DNA of 64,000 nt from the NCBI RefSeq assembly GCF_023053635.1, contig NC_086175.1:127986240-128050239 (forward strand). Direction: 5' to 3'. The DNA is from Elgaria multicarinata webbii. Taxonomy: Eukaryota; Chordata; Lepidosauria; Squamata; Anguidae. Under the pieces are notes generated by a model. It had not been told where the DNA came from, did no database searches, and saw nothing but the letters and a program-made list of their open reading frames with translations. Within the stretch, counting starts at the first letter, position 1. Every line of letters begins with the position of its first letter. A program made the position numbers and the translations under genes. This document shows positions 1 to 11,730 of the stretch, piece after piece.

Positions 1-440
1 CAAAGAAACAAAAAGGCCGAGATGTATTCAATTTTGTATGCCTTGTATCGCACACGTTTACAAGGTTTCGTTGTAGAATGCTGCCCTCTGATGGCTGTAA
101 GCCACAAATTATGGCATTGCCCCCATGAGAAAACATTCTTCAGAAGAGCAGAGCTTTTACAGAGGTGAATTTGAATCCAGTTTTAGTCGCTGTTAGCCTG
201 CTCTTAGAAATGACAGTCTCCATCCAAATCACCTGGTCTCTGGTTCATCTGCATGGGCTTCGACAATCAGTGCAGGATGGTGGAACATTTTTTTATGCAC
301 TAATTGTCCACAAGAGTCCTTTTCACTGCTTTGGTCGCCTTCAATTTATTTATTTTATTCATTTATTTCATTTCTATTTACCTCCCAATAGCCAAAGCTC
401 TCTGGACGTTCACAAAAGTGAAAACCGCAAGTCAGCATAA
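1..440. other. Unassigned intergenic sequence
   Basis: No gene, RNA or repeat family could be recognised here with confidence. The short open frame at 165-440 has no recognisable motif and runs into AT-rich repeat sequence. Confidence 0.4.
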
Positions 441-444
441 ATTA

Positions 445-452
445 TTATTATT

Positions 453-503
<51 letters not shown>

Positions 504-905
504 TTTGTATACCGCCCCATAGCTGAAGCTCTCTGGGCGGTTTACATAAGATAAAACACTTAAAAACAATATACTATGAAAGCTTAAAACCACAATACAG
601 AAGTATAAATAGAATAAAACCGAGCAGAGATTTAAAATACAAATTTAAAAGAGCATTGTTAAAAAGCCTAGGATAATAAATTGCTAAAATACTGGGGAAA
701 TTAAAAGGTCTTCACCTGGTGCTGGAAAGAGTACATTGAAGGTGCCAGGTGAACCTCTCTAGGGAGCTCATTCCAGGGTGCCACAGCAGAGAAGGCCTTC
801 CTCCTGGTAGCCACCCACCTCACTTCCTTTGGCAGGGGCTCACAGAGAAGGACCTCTGAGGATAACCTTAAGTCTAGGCAAGTACAACAACATAACACAT
901 TTTGA
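445..905 (-). mobile_element. L2-type LINE 3' end, antisense, with (TAA)n tail
   Basis: On the minus strand it encodes the L2-like C-terminal signature of a WNELP motif followed by a phenylalanine-rich helix. It then has the non-coding 3' end with the common ccgcccagagagcttcggc motif and the microsatellite tail at 445-502. Confidence 0.7.
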
Positions 906-999
906 AAGACAACTTCCTAGTACAGTGGGTTTAGCATAGGTTCTCCATTCCTCAGAGTTGGTAGTTAAATTGGTAAGCAAAAGGTATTCAGGGACTCAA

Positions 1000-2135
1000 C
1001 CTTGGTTAGATCTTGGTTAGATCTTGATATTCTGATTAACAAACTAGCTAAAAATGGGCTAGATGGAACAACTATTAGGTGGATTCACAGTTGGCTACAG
1101 AATCGGACTCAAAGAGTACTTGTCAATGGAACCTTCTCAAACTGGGGAGAGGCAACGAGTGGGGTACCGCAGGGCTCAGTCCTGGGCCCAGTGCTCTTCG
1201 ACATTTTTATTAATGATTTGGACAAGGAGGTGCAGGGAACGCTTATCAAATTTGCAGATGACACAAAATTGGGTGGGATACCTAATACCCTGGAAGACAG
1301 AAACAAACTTCAAAGTGATCTTGATAGGCTGGAGTGCTGGGCTGAAAACAACAGAATGAAATTTAACAGGGATAAATGCCAAGTTCTACATTTAGGAAAT
1401 AGAAACCAAAGGCACAGTTACAAGATGGGGGATACTTGGCTCAGCAATACTACAAACGAGAAGGATCTTGAAACTGTTGTAGATCACAAGCTGAATATGA
1501 GCCAACAGTGCGATATGGCTGTAAGAAAGGCAAATGCTATTTTGGGCTGAATTAATAGAAGTATAGCTTCCAAATCGCGTGAGGTACTGGTTCCTCTCTA
1601 TTCGGCCCTGGTTAGGCCTCATCTAGAGTACTGCGTCCAGTACTGGGCTCCACAATTCAAGAAGGACGCAGACAAGCTGGAGCGTGTTCAGAGGAGGGCA
1701 ACCAGGATGATCAGGGGTCTGGAAACAAAGCCCTATGAAGAGAGACTGAAAGAACTGGGCATGTTTAGCCTGGAGAAGAGAAGATTGAGGGGAGACATGA
1801 TAGCACTCTTCAAATACTTAAAAGGTTGTCACACAGAGGAGGGCCAGGATCTCTTCTCGACCCTCCCAGAGTGCAGGACACGGAATAACGGGCTCAAGTT
1901 AAAGGAAGCCAGATTCCAGCTGGACATCAGGAAAAACTTCCTGAGTATTAGAGCAGTACGACAATGGAATCAGTTACCTAGGGAGGTCGTGGGCTCTCCC
2001 ACACTAGAGGCATTCAAGAGGCAGCTGGACCGCCATCTGTCAGGGATGCTTTAGGGTGGATTCCTGCATTGAGCAGGGGGTTGGACTCGATGACCTTGTA
2101 GGCCCCTTCCAACTCTGCTATTCTATGATTCTAAG
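1000..2135 (+). mobile_element. CR1 LINE, 5'-truncated, reverse transcriptase 3' half
   Basis: The frame from 1002 carries reverse-transcriptase motifs GVPQGSVLGPVLFDIFINDL and FADDTKLGG, the catalytic FADD box. A stop near 1548 interrupts it, then the same frame continues ([20 protein letters not shown]) to LDRHLSGML at 2052. The 3' end shows the CR1 tail with cattgagcagggggttggac and a terminal ttctatgattct. The longest LINE coding remnant here, non-functional. Confidence 0.9.
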
Positions 2136-2479
2136 AGTCCTATGACCTAGAATCTGTATTTTTTATGATCATGAGGACTAACTCCTGCTACTTGCTGGCA
2201 AAGGAAGCTCATTCTGCATATACTAACAGGATTCCTGCACCCTGGCTTTACTGCAGTGTAGTATTGTACTGATATTCAAATTTATGTATTTATTTATTTA
2301 TTTATTTAGTAAGCTAGGGTTGCCAACACTTGATAAAATATTCTGGAACCTGGGTGTGCCCCGAAAGCAGGATGTGGGTGCAGCAGGAGGCCGAACTCAC
2401 AAAAAAAATATTTTTTCATCTAAGACAGAGAGGTTGGAGGCCTGCTGTAGCACTCCATTTGTTGTTGGACTATTACTCC

Positions 2480-2871
2480 TATCAACCCACCCAGAATCGC
2501 CAAAGATCAAAAGTGATGGAAGTTTTAGTTCTGCTGCCCCTTACGCCTGGAACGCTCTTCCAGAACATTTGAGATCTACAAGCTCAATCGCAGCTTTTAA
2601 AGCTCAGCTAAAAACTTTTCTTTTTCCTAAAGCTTTTAAAACTTGATGTTGCTCGGACTTTATACTGTTAGTTTTACCCTACCCTGTGCCTGTTTGCATT
2701 CTCTTCCCCTCCTTATTGTTTCATCATGGTTTTATTAGAATGTAAGCCTATGCGGCAGGGTCTTGCTATTTACTGTTTTACTCTGTACAGCACCATGTAC
2801 ATTGATGGTGCTATATAAATAAAGAAGAAGAAGAAGAAGAAGAAGAAGAAGAAGAAGAAGAAGAAGAAGAA
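2480..2871 (+). mobile_element. L2-type LINE 3' end with (AAG)n tail
   Basis: Encodes SSAAPYAWNALPEHLRSTSS and LKTFLFPKAFKT, then the 3' UTR ending in tgctatataaataaag and an (AAG)n tract. Same family as the copies at 29050, 33585 and 39960. Confidence 0.8.
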
Positions 2872-3271
2872 CATCTGGATGGCTGCAGGTTACCCAAACC
2901 TGATCCAAGACATACAGCTGTTGCCTATGCATACAAGCATCCTGTCACAAATCAATACCGTTCACACTTGTTACCAGGTTAGCACACATTATTACATTCT
3001 CATCCTCACCTTCCCTATTTATTTATATTGTATTTATTTATTTATTGCCCGCCTCCCCATCCTGTTTTTCCTTCCAAAAAGAAGTTCAAAGTGTCTAACA
3101 ACACCATCAAACAGAACACAATAGAATCACATAACTTATCGGGAGACAACAATATGGGGGGGTATGTCTGTAACAATAAACTTATATTATAAAAACACAC
3201 ACCTTTGTATTCAGAACTTAAGCATCAAGAACATACAAAGAGCCATGCTGGATCAGACCAAGGGTCCATCT

Positions 3272-4230
3272 ATTTTATTTATTTATTTATTACATTTTTA
3301 TACTGCTCAATAGCCAAGGCTCTCTCACAATTAAAAACATAAAATACAACAGACCAAAATATATAAGTCTAAAAGTTTTAAAATACCACGTAAGACCAAA
3401 ACAATCCAGCAGCAGTTACAGCCCAGGGAAAGCCTGTGTGAAAAGATGTGTTTTCATGAGGTGTTGAAAGGATGTTACATTTTGCACATCCCGAACCACA
3501 CAAGGGAGGGTTTTCCAGAGGGTGGGTGCTGCTACAGAGAAGGCCCCCACCCTCGAGGATTTTCATGGTGACATTCTGTTTGTTTTGGAATGACAAGCAA
3601 GCAAGATCCTAAATGTTGTCTGGGTGTATATAAGCAGGGCCAGCGCTACCATTAGGCCATCTAGGCAGCCGCCTAGGGCGCAGACCTCAGAGGGGTGCAG
3701 TACTTAAAGATGTGTGAAGTAAAAGGTTTTAATGTTGTGTTCTCAATGGCGTTCAGAAACTCTTCTTGAACAGCTGAATCAAAGTTGGCAGTTTTCGGGC
3801 GGGAGTGGGGGAGGTGCAAGTAGCTCGCCTTGCCTAGGGCCCAAAATAGTCTAACACCTGCCCTGGGAGGTGTGCATTATACCAAGTGCCCTTTAGTTCA
3901 AAATGATTTGCGTGCCAAAATATTTTCTTTTGTATTTGCGAAAGATAAACAAAGATTGATTATTACTTATTCTTGCAATTTCAAATAAATTTAGCAGTTT
4001 CAAGTTTTGTGCTTTTTATTTTTTCTACAAAACATCTGTTCTTAAACATTGAAGTTGGCAATTTGGTGTGTGTGTGTGTGTGTGCAAGTAGCTCGCCTTG
4101 CCTAGGGCACAAAATAGTCTGGCACCGGCCCTGTATATAAGGGAAGGCGGTCTGCTTGGTATCCTGTCCCCAAGTTATTTAGGGCTTTATGTGATAATAA
4201 CATAACCTTGTACAGCCCAAAAACATGGAT
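3272..4230 (-). mobile_element. L2-type LINE 3' end, antisense, split by an hAT MITE
   Basis: Starts with the tttatttattt tail and the motif atagccaaggctctct, then antisense coding sequence to 3634. The LINE resumes after the MITE at 4142. Confidence 0.6.
3635..4133. mobile_element. hAT-type MITE with 8-bp target duplication
   Basis: The ends cagggccagcg and caccggccctg form imperfect terminal inverted repeats. The flanks tatataag (3627-3634 and 4134-4141) are an exact 8-bp duplication, the hallmark of hAT insertion. No transposase frame. A partly duplicated inner segment (about 3770-3865 and 4045-4133) contains the gcaagtagctcgccttgcct block twice. Confidence 0.8.
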
Positions 4231-4244
4231 TCAGGGCACAGATC

Positions 4245-4715
4245 CTCGCCCAACCGAGACCTGATAGAGGTGTACAAAATTATGCATGGTATGGAGAATG
4301 TGGACAGGGAGACATTTTTCTCCCTCCCTCAAAATACTAGAACCCGGGGTCATCCCATGAAACTGATTGGTGGGAGATTCAGGACAAATAAAAGGAAGTA
4401 CTTCTTCACACAGCACATAGTTAAATTATGGAACTCACTACCACAAGATGTAGTGATGGCCACCAATCTGGATGGCTTCAAAAGGGGGTTGGATAAATTC
4501 CTGGAGGCGAAGGCTATCAATAGCTACTAGCCCTGATGGTTATGTGCTATCTCCAGTATTCGAGGCAATAAGTCTGTGTGCACCAGTTGCTGGGGAACAT
4601 GGGTGGGAGGGTCCCCGGCCGACGGCTGGTTGGCCACTGTGTGAACAGAGAGCTGGACTAGATGGACCCTTGGTCTGATCCAACATCAGGGCACTTCTTA
4701 CGTTATGTTTTAAAT
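4245..4715 (+). mobile_element. L3-like (CR1 clade) LINE 3' end
   Basis: The frame encodes DLIEVYKIMHGMENVDRETF to FKRGLDKFLEAKAINSY, the C-terminus seen in L3/CR1-type LINEs. The tail then reads tagatggacccttggtctga. The same family recurs at 5886, 16955, 24225, 24858, 26600, 37888 and 50149. Confidence 0.8.
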
Positions 4716-5157
4716 CACAGAACACATCTAGATTCACAGACTCATGATTTTTTTTGTTGGCTCATAATTTTCACAGTGATTTTTCCCTGTGAAATTCATG
4801 AGGATCCTGGTTGGCTACTGAGTTCAACAGCACTCTACCGCCCATGTTCCCCAGCAGCTGGTGTACACAGACATGCATAGGTTATGGATGGAAAACGTAT
4901 CTTTAGATGTTGTTGGGACTGCAACCCCCATCATTTCTCCCTGGGGATGATGGGAGTTGGAGTCCAACGCCATCTGGCCGGCCACGCATTCCCCACCCAC
5001 GACCTAGTGCATGAACCATCTCAGCCATTCATCGCTCCAGTCACTCGACTCTCCACTTTGCCTTTTACTTCTCCTGCCATCGACTCTCACTGCCTACATT
5101 TCCCAAAAGGCTTCGGAGCAGGAGAGGAAAGTGAGAAGTCCCGGGTCGCCCAGCAAG

Positions 5158-5254
5158 AACTACATTTCCCAGCGAGCCATTGGGCTTCAAACCGGAAGTG
5201 GGTGTTCTGTTTTAATTGACTTCTTTATGACTCCTGCAAGAAGAAGCTAGGAAG
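5158..5254 (+). promoter_or_regulatory. CCDC90B: CCDC90B proximal promoter with ZNF143-like, CCAAT and ETS motifs
   Basis: Just upstream of the ATG at 5255 lie aactacatttccc (5158-5170), close to the ZNF143/THAP11 type ACTACAATTCCC site, an inverted CCAAT box (attgg, 5179-5183) and an ETS core ccggaagt (5192-5199). There is no TATA box. This motif set is usual for housekeeping and nuclear-encoded mitochondrial genes. The transcription start is not visible; the motifs place it within about 60 bases upstream of the start codon. Confidence 0.65.
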
Positions 5255-5327
5255 ATGCCACGATTTAGTGCGTTGGGCGCGCAGCTCCTGCTCCGGAGAA
5301 GCAACAAAGTGTCGACCTCCCAGAGAG
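5255..5327 (+). CDS. CCDC90B: CCDC90B coding exon 1
   Basis: Encodes residues 1-24, [20 protein letters not shown] plus four more: arginine-rich and free of acidic residues, as expected of a mitochondrial presequence. It ends in phase 1 before gtatgt. Confidence 0.9.
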
Positions 5328-8300
5328 GTATGTTAGCCAGGCTATGATGCAAAAGTCCATCCAGGCTGCAAATCCTATGAATAGTTTGTGACCGGAGAGT
5401 AACACTGATTGTATTCGATGGGGCTTTCTTCTAAACCTCCTGTGCGTGTTTAGACAGAAATAAAAGCCCTACAATTTCCAGCACGCCCCAGCCAGCCCTG
5501 CTGGGAGTTGTAGGACTTCTAATTTTCCCTGTCTAAACAAGTCTAGGATTGTGCCTTTAATTGATGGCATCTAAACAAGTTTCCATAACCACGGTGTATA
5601 TGTCTTTTTTGAGCTGTTAAAGGAAGCATAAGATTACTAGGCGTTTAGCAGATGAGAACTTCTGTTCATCGTTCTGAGAAAAGCCTTCCTTTCAGCCCTC
5701 TGTGTGGCCAAATAAAGGTCTCCATCAAGGCCACGTCTACACCAAGCCTGATATGACACTTTGAAAAACGGTTTGAAAACTGTATATGGTGTGTGTCTGT
5801 CCTGGGCCCCAACAGTTGTCACTACTGTTATAAACTGTTTTAAAGCAGTAGTGTAGATCCTGCCCTGGAAGGCCAGAAGCAAAATGTAAGAACATAGGAA
5901 GAGCCCTGCTGGATCAGACAGATGGTCCATCTAGTCCAGCACTCTGTTCACACAGAGGCCAACCAGCTGTCAACCAAGGACCAACGAAGCAGGACACAGT
6001 GCAACAGTACCCTCCCACCCATGTTCCCCAGCAACTGGTACACCCAGGCTTTCTGCCTCTGATCCCAGAGGTAACATAAAGCCATCAGGACTAACAGCCA
6101 TTGATCGCCTTCTCCTCCAGGAATTTATCAAACCCCCTTTTCAAGCCATCTTGTGGCAGCGAATTCCATAGTTCACTATATGCTGTGTGAAGAAGTCCTT
6201 CCCTTTATCTGTCCTGAATCTCCCACCAATCAACTTCATGGGTGACCCCATCGGGTTGTAACGTTATGACAAGAGGAAGACAAATGTCTCCGTATCTGCA
6301 TTCTCCACACCATGCATAATGTCGTACATTTCTAAATGAGTGCAATAGAACTCTCCCCCTCTTGTAACAGATCTACTCACCTTCAGAGGAAGCTTTGTGT
6401 TAATATCTTAGCAAAATATGACCCATTCAGATGACACACTAAACCACGCTGGCTAAGCATTTCGTGTGAATCATGATGTAGTGTGTCGTATGAATCGTTC
6501 CTAAACTTGGTGGCTACATAAACACGGTTTAAATGCACTCGCTAACCATTTGCTGCAAAAGGATTAGCGGCCTAACCATGGCTTAGCGTGTTGTCTGAAC
6601 AGGACCTATATTGAGTTTCACGTTAAGGATATTGGAGTGGATGTTTTGCTGAATGGGCTTGGAGGTGTCTTGTGTGCAGGTTGCACACCTGTGCCTGCTT
6701 ACCTGGAAATTGGCCCGCTGAACACAGTGCAGCATCCTTCTTCAGAAAAGTGCCTAGAATTGTACTGTTGGGCTCTGTACTGGTGCCCTTTTATAATGCT
6801 GTGTCGAGCTATTTACAAAAGAAGCCAACTCCTAAAACTTGTTTCCCTTCTCAGGTTTTGCCGCCTCTGCCCCAGCACAGGCCTACGATGTGCGAAGAGT
6901 GGAAATCACCCCGCTGGAGCAAAGGAAACTCACTTTCGACACCCACAGTCTAGTGCGAGATCTAGAGGCGCATGGTGAGCCAAGACCGTGATTGAATAAT
7001 GGCCCTGAAGTCCTGCTAGGATCCTTTTCCCTATGTAGAATTATAGAATTGTGGAGTTGGAAGGGACCACAAGGATGATCTAGTCCATCCCTCTGCAGTG
7101 TGCAGGAAAACCAACTAAACCATCCACGAGAGGTCCAGCCTCTTCTTAAAAACCTCCAAAGATGGAGAACCCACAACCTCCGTAGGTAGACTGTTCCACT
7201 GTCATACAGTACTTACCATCAGGAAGTTTTCCCCTATATTTAATTAGAATCTAGGTAGCTGTAACTCATACCCATTATTTCGGGTCCTAATTTTTGTGGC
7301 AATGGAAAATAGTTCTTGACCATCTTCCCTGTGGCATCCTTTTATGTACCTGGACACTGCTAACATGTATGGGATTCTTCTGAATATGGCGGAGAAATAA
7401 TTTTGTGAGCCCTTTTCCACATGCAGTTCTAAGTGGTGCAGCCCACCTCAGTGAGTACTGGGCCGTACCATGGAAATCAGGTTTTCCCTCCCTGCTTTCC
7501 CACTTGACTTCTTGCCATAGAAGTGAATGGAAAGAAACCATTCTTTTTTCTGGGTGAAGGTAGAGCAGTTCAGCTGAGGACACCGTTGGAGGGTGAGAAG
7601 TTCCAAGGTCACTCTCTTAACCATTCCGCTGCTCCCATTTTCGTTGCCGGTTATTGTTGTAACGGTAGGGCAGCGTTTCTACAGCCTGCTCCTACTGGAT
7701 TTAGCACAGGCCCAAAGCAAGACGCAGGAGGCTCATCATGTGAGGTAGAAGACTTTAATAAGACTTAAGGGTGGGGATGATACATAGGAAGAATAACTAA
7801 AAGAATATCATCAAAGCATGCATAACGTAGAACCGAGTAGCGGCTAAAACACAAAAACTTAACTGTGTCTAAATACTCACACCGGACCTGGCCCCTGCAT
7901 CATAGCTCTTCCTCTCCTCTTTAGCCAAAAAACAGACACACCAGGCCTTGGGGTGGATCTCCACTTATACTCCTTTTTTCTCTCAGTCTCTCTGTCCCCT
8001 TTTCTTGGCTCCGTTCAATTACCTCCGTTTCACACCTCCTTCTGCCCTGTGATCCCTCAAGGCCTTTCGGCAGGTAAGATCCATCTTCCTGGCACCCCAT
8101 CTTTCCTCCCTCCTGCAGGTGTCCGGCCAAGGCCCTTTGTCATTTAAACTTAGTGCCTAATAAAACCAATTAAAATTGCTCCGTTCCCTACTACTTCGCC
8201 CATGTGTCCTCTACTCAGCACAGTCTATCTGCTTTCCTTTACAATTGTGTTACTGGCTTGAGTGCATGTGTTGCATGTGTCCCTTCTAGTTGGTTTGGAC

Positions 8301-11300
8301 TTCAGCTCCCATCATCCCCAGCCAGCATGGTCAATGGTGAGGAATCTTGGGCCTAATCTACACCAAGCAGGATATTGCACTATGAAAGCAGTATCTGGTC
8401 TGTGTCTATGGGCCCCAACTGTTGCCAGTGCACTTCAATACTGCTATAAAGCAGTAGTGTGGCTCCTGCCTCTTATATACCGCTTTCATGCCGCTTTCAT
8501 GGTGGAATATCCTGCTTGGTGTAGATTGGGCCTTCGAAGTTGTATTGATCTCAAGTGATCACGAGGTGGCTTTTGTGATGGTCGTTTCACATGGTGAATA
8601 TATTTTTTCAAGTAGTCTCAAAGCAGGAATAAGCGAGCTGTTGGGAGGGTGGGAATTTCAACCTCTCGGGGAAAATGTTGAACACTACAGTATTATAAGA
8701 CATAGTATCAATTGCAAAGATTTGCATTTCTGTTTGGGAGAAAACTAATATTCCTTCACTGGTGTATTTGAAAATATGGCCTTTTGCTGTTGGGTCTAAA
8801 TTAACATATTTTGGGGTGCAATCCCATGCATATTTAAACAGAAAAAAAATACCTGAAACTCCCAGCATTCCCAAGCCAACATAACTGCCTGGGGCATGCT
8901 GGGAATTGTACTCCCCCCCCCATTCTCTAAAAATGCATAGGCTTACACCCTTGGGGACTTAAAAAGATAGAAATCTTTTATTGAAAATGGATTTTGTTGG
9001 TTGTTATACATCCTTTTGTATTTTTCTTTCTAATTTAATTTTTATTAACTTTTATTAATACATAAAACATTATGCAACACAGTCAGTATACACATTCAAT
9101 TATATTAGTGCGGAATCCTATGCCTGTTTAGACAGAAAAAAGTCCTACAACTCCTAACATTCCATAGCCAGCTATGCTGACTGGAGAACACTTGTAGGAC
9201 TTTCTTCAGTCTAAACAGGCATAGGATTGCACTCTTAGGCCGTTGCTAAACCAGGTGTTAGCGCAGTGTGAGGCCTGGTCTCCCTCCTGTGCATCTAGAT
9301 GACGCACAGGGGATTCCGGGGTCAGGCCAGGCTAAGACCTCCCTTAACCCGGGATAAGTGGATTCGCTTATGGCCCAGCTTTTCCGCAGCCCCGGCCTCA
9401 GGCCGGGGCTGCGGAAGGTCTAGCAGGGTCCATGGCTTTTCCCAGCTGCTCGCTTACTCGCAAGTAGCCGGGAGAAGCCACGGACTGCGCTGTGCCCATC
9501 GGGCCGGTGGGGTGGAATCACGGGGGGGGGGGGGGGGAGATAGGGGCCGGAGGAAAAGTCGGACCCGGCAGGAGAGGGGGGGAAGAAGGACAGGCACGGG
9601 CATCAGGGAAGGGGGATGGGGGGAAAGAAGGATGGGGGACGGCATCGGGGAAGGGGGGAGGATGGGCGAGCGAGCAGGCAGGGGGGGCATCAGGCATTGT
9701 GGGGGAGGAATCAGGGGCAGGGGGAGCGGGGGACCCTATATATTTTTTTAAAAAACTTACCTTGTCCGGCGGTGCGCTCCTGCGCACATGGCCCTTTAAG
9801 TTTTAAAGAAAATGGCGGACGTGACGGGGCTTCCCCTTGCCCTGTCGCGTCTTCCGTGTGGGAAAGGGCGACGGCACGCGCTAGTTGCAGCACGCCGTTG
9901 CCCCGACTCCCAGCCGGATTATCTGGCAGGTCTAGCAAGGCCCTTAGTTACTCAGCAAAAATACCCAGCCACATATAAACAACTAGGAATGAGTTCAGTA
10001 TCAAATGGATTAAATATCTCAAAACACCATTTCCTTCTTATGAAATACTGTTTTTCAGTATATGAGACTCAGAATTGTTTTGGAAAATCTATGCCTGATT
10101 TATATCTCTGAGTTTTTGTAAATCTGTACTTAAAATAAAGGGATAATATAACCATACCAGCAGTTTCAGACCCACCATATGCCATTTTCATCATCAAGGT
10201 GTAACTTTAACTCATTTGGAAAATGAGGTGAAAATTGAACCGCCGTATAAATTCAGCCCGTGGACTTGCATTATAAGCTGTGATACTTACTTGTTCCATA
10301 CCTACATTTTAAAAATTAAAAAAATTCACTCGTGTTGTGTGTTGGGCAGGCCCTGGTTCTAAAGGCTGAAGGTTTCTGATGTAGTTTACTCTCAGTTCAT
10401 TTGATAATGTCGTCCTTTAAACATTACATCTTTCTCTTTCTACAGGCTTTGTGAAAGAACAGGCCGAAACCATCGTGTCAGCATTGACAACTTTGTCAAC
10501 TGTCAGCCTGGATACCATCTATAAAGACATGGTAACGCAAGCTCAGCAGGTACCAAATTCCTCATCCTGTGATTCCTCATTCTTCATGGCCATAAAGACA
10601 ATTCACACGTAGTGTCTTTCTTGATTCTTCATACAAGGGCTGATTCACCCAACTATGTTCAAGGTGGGAGTGTCAACTCTTGGCAACTTTCCTGCTCAGT
10701 AGCTAAATGGCCTCCTAAAAGGAAAGGGGCTTCTGTGTGGTAAAATTGTGAGGTCTCCAACATAGTGCCCGTGGGCACCAATGGCCACGCAGATAACTTT
10801 CGTGGCACACGCCATGGTCCCTGCTTGTTATTTTATTTCTTCAGGTGTTTTTTTTTAACTGGGAGGCTGCCTTGCTGCAAATTGAATTGCTGCCTGCCAG
10901 CACCATCTTTATTTGAGTTCATAAAAGTGGCTTTGTGTGTTCGAATTCAGACCCTACCTCTGCCTTTTGCTTTGATTCTTGGGCAACTTCGTCTTTTCTG
11001 TTAGCTTTCTGGGACATGAATGTTTGGTGACTGGTCGTGTCCCACCAGAGCAGCCATTTTATGAATGAGCAAGCCTCTCCCCCACCATGGTCTGCCACAA
11101 CAGCCATTTTGTAAGAGTGCCCACGACACCCACGACAATTCTGAAAGTGAGGAGGGTAAGGGAAGTGGCTGCCTTCTGTTTCAAGTCCCCCAATGTGGAA
11201 GATCCCAATGCCCCTCTAGATTATCGGTTCATTCTTGAATTTTCTCCTAATGTTGAACCACAATCTACCTTGCCATACCTGAAACCCATTAGGCCAATGT

Positions 11301-11683
11301 CCTGGCCTCTTGTTCGAATACATACCTGAAAAAGAAAGATCTGGATATTTTTTGTTTGTGAACTACACACAGGGGAGTGAGCCACCTGAGTTCCAGTGGA
11401 GAACAATACTGTGGAAAGCCCATTTCAACAGCCTGACACTGCCCGAGGATTCTAAGCCACCACTGTTCCACCTGCGTAATTCCACTGATGCACTTAAGCA
11501 TGAGTTACGTCTCTGCCAAAGCTAGGACGCTCTCTTGTGTATAAGGTTGTGTGTCCACAAACGTAGAAGATTGCAGTGTTTTGTTTTAAAATTCATAGCT
11601 GTGATAAAATGCTTTGGGGTCTTAAATTTGCCAATCTTGGGTGAAGGTGGAAACCCAAATATATTTGAGTCCCTGTTGAGCCT

Positions 11684-11730
<47 letters not shown>

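Noticed and set aside
1002-1550. Open frame with reverse transcriptase motifs as a possible host gene
   Set aside because: It is a 5'-truncated CR1 LINE with an internal stop and the usual CR1 tail, so it is listed as a mobile element.
9299-9806. Open frames of 89-150 codons rich in Gly, Arg and Pro
   Set aside because: They come from G-rich low-complexity DNA and occur on both strands at once; no domain or splice support.
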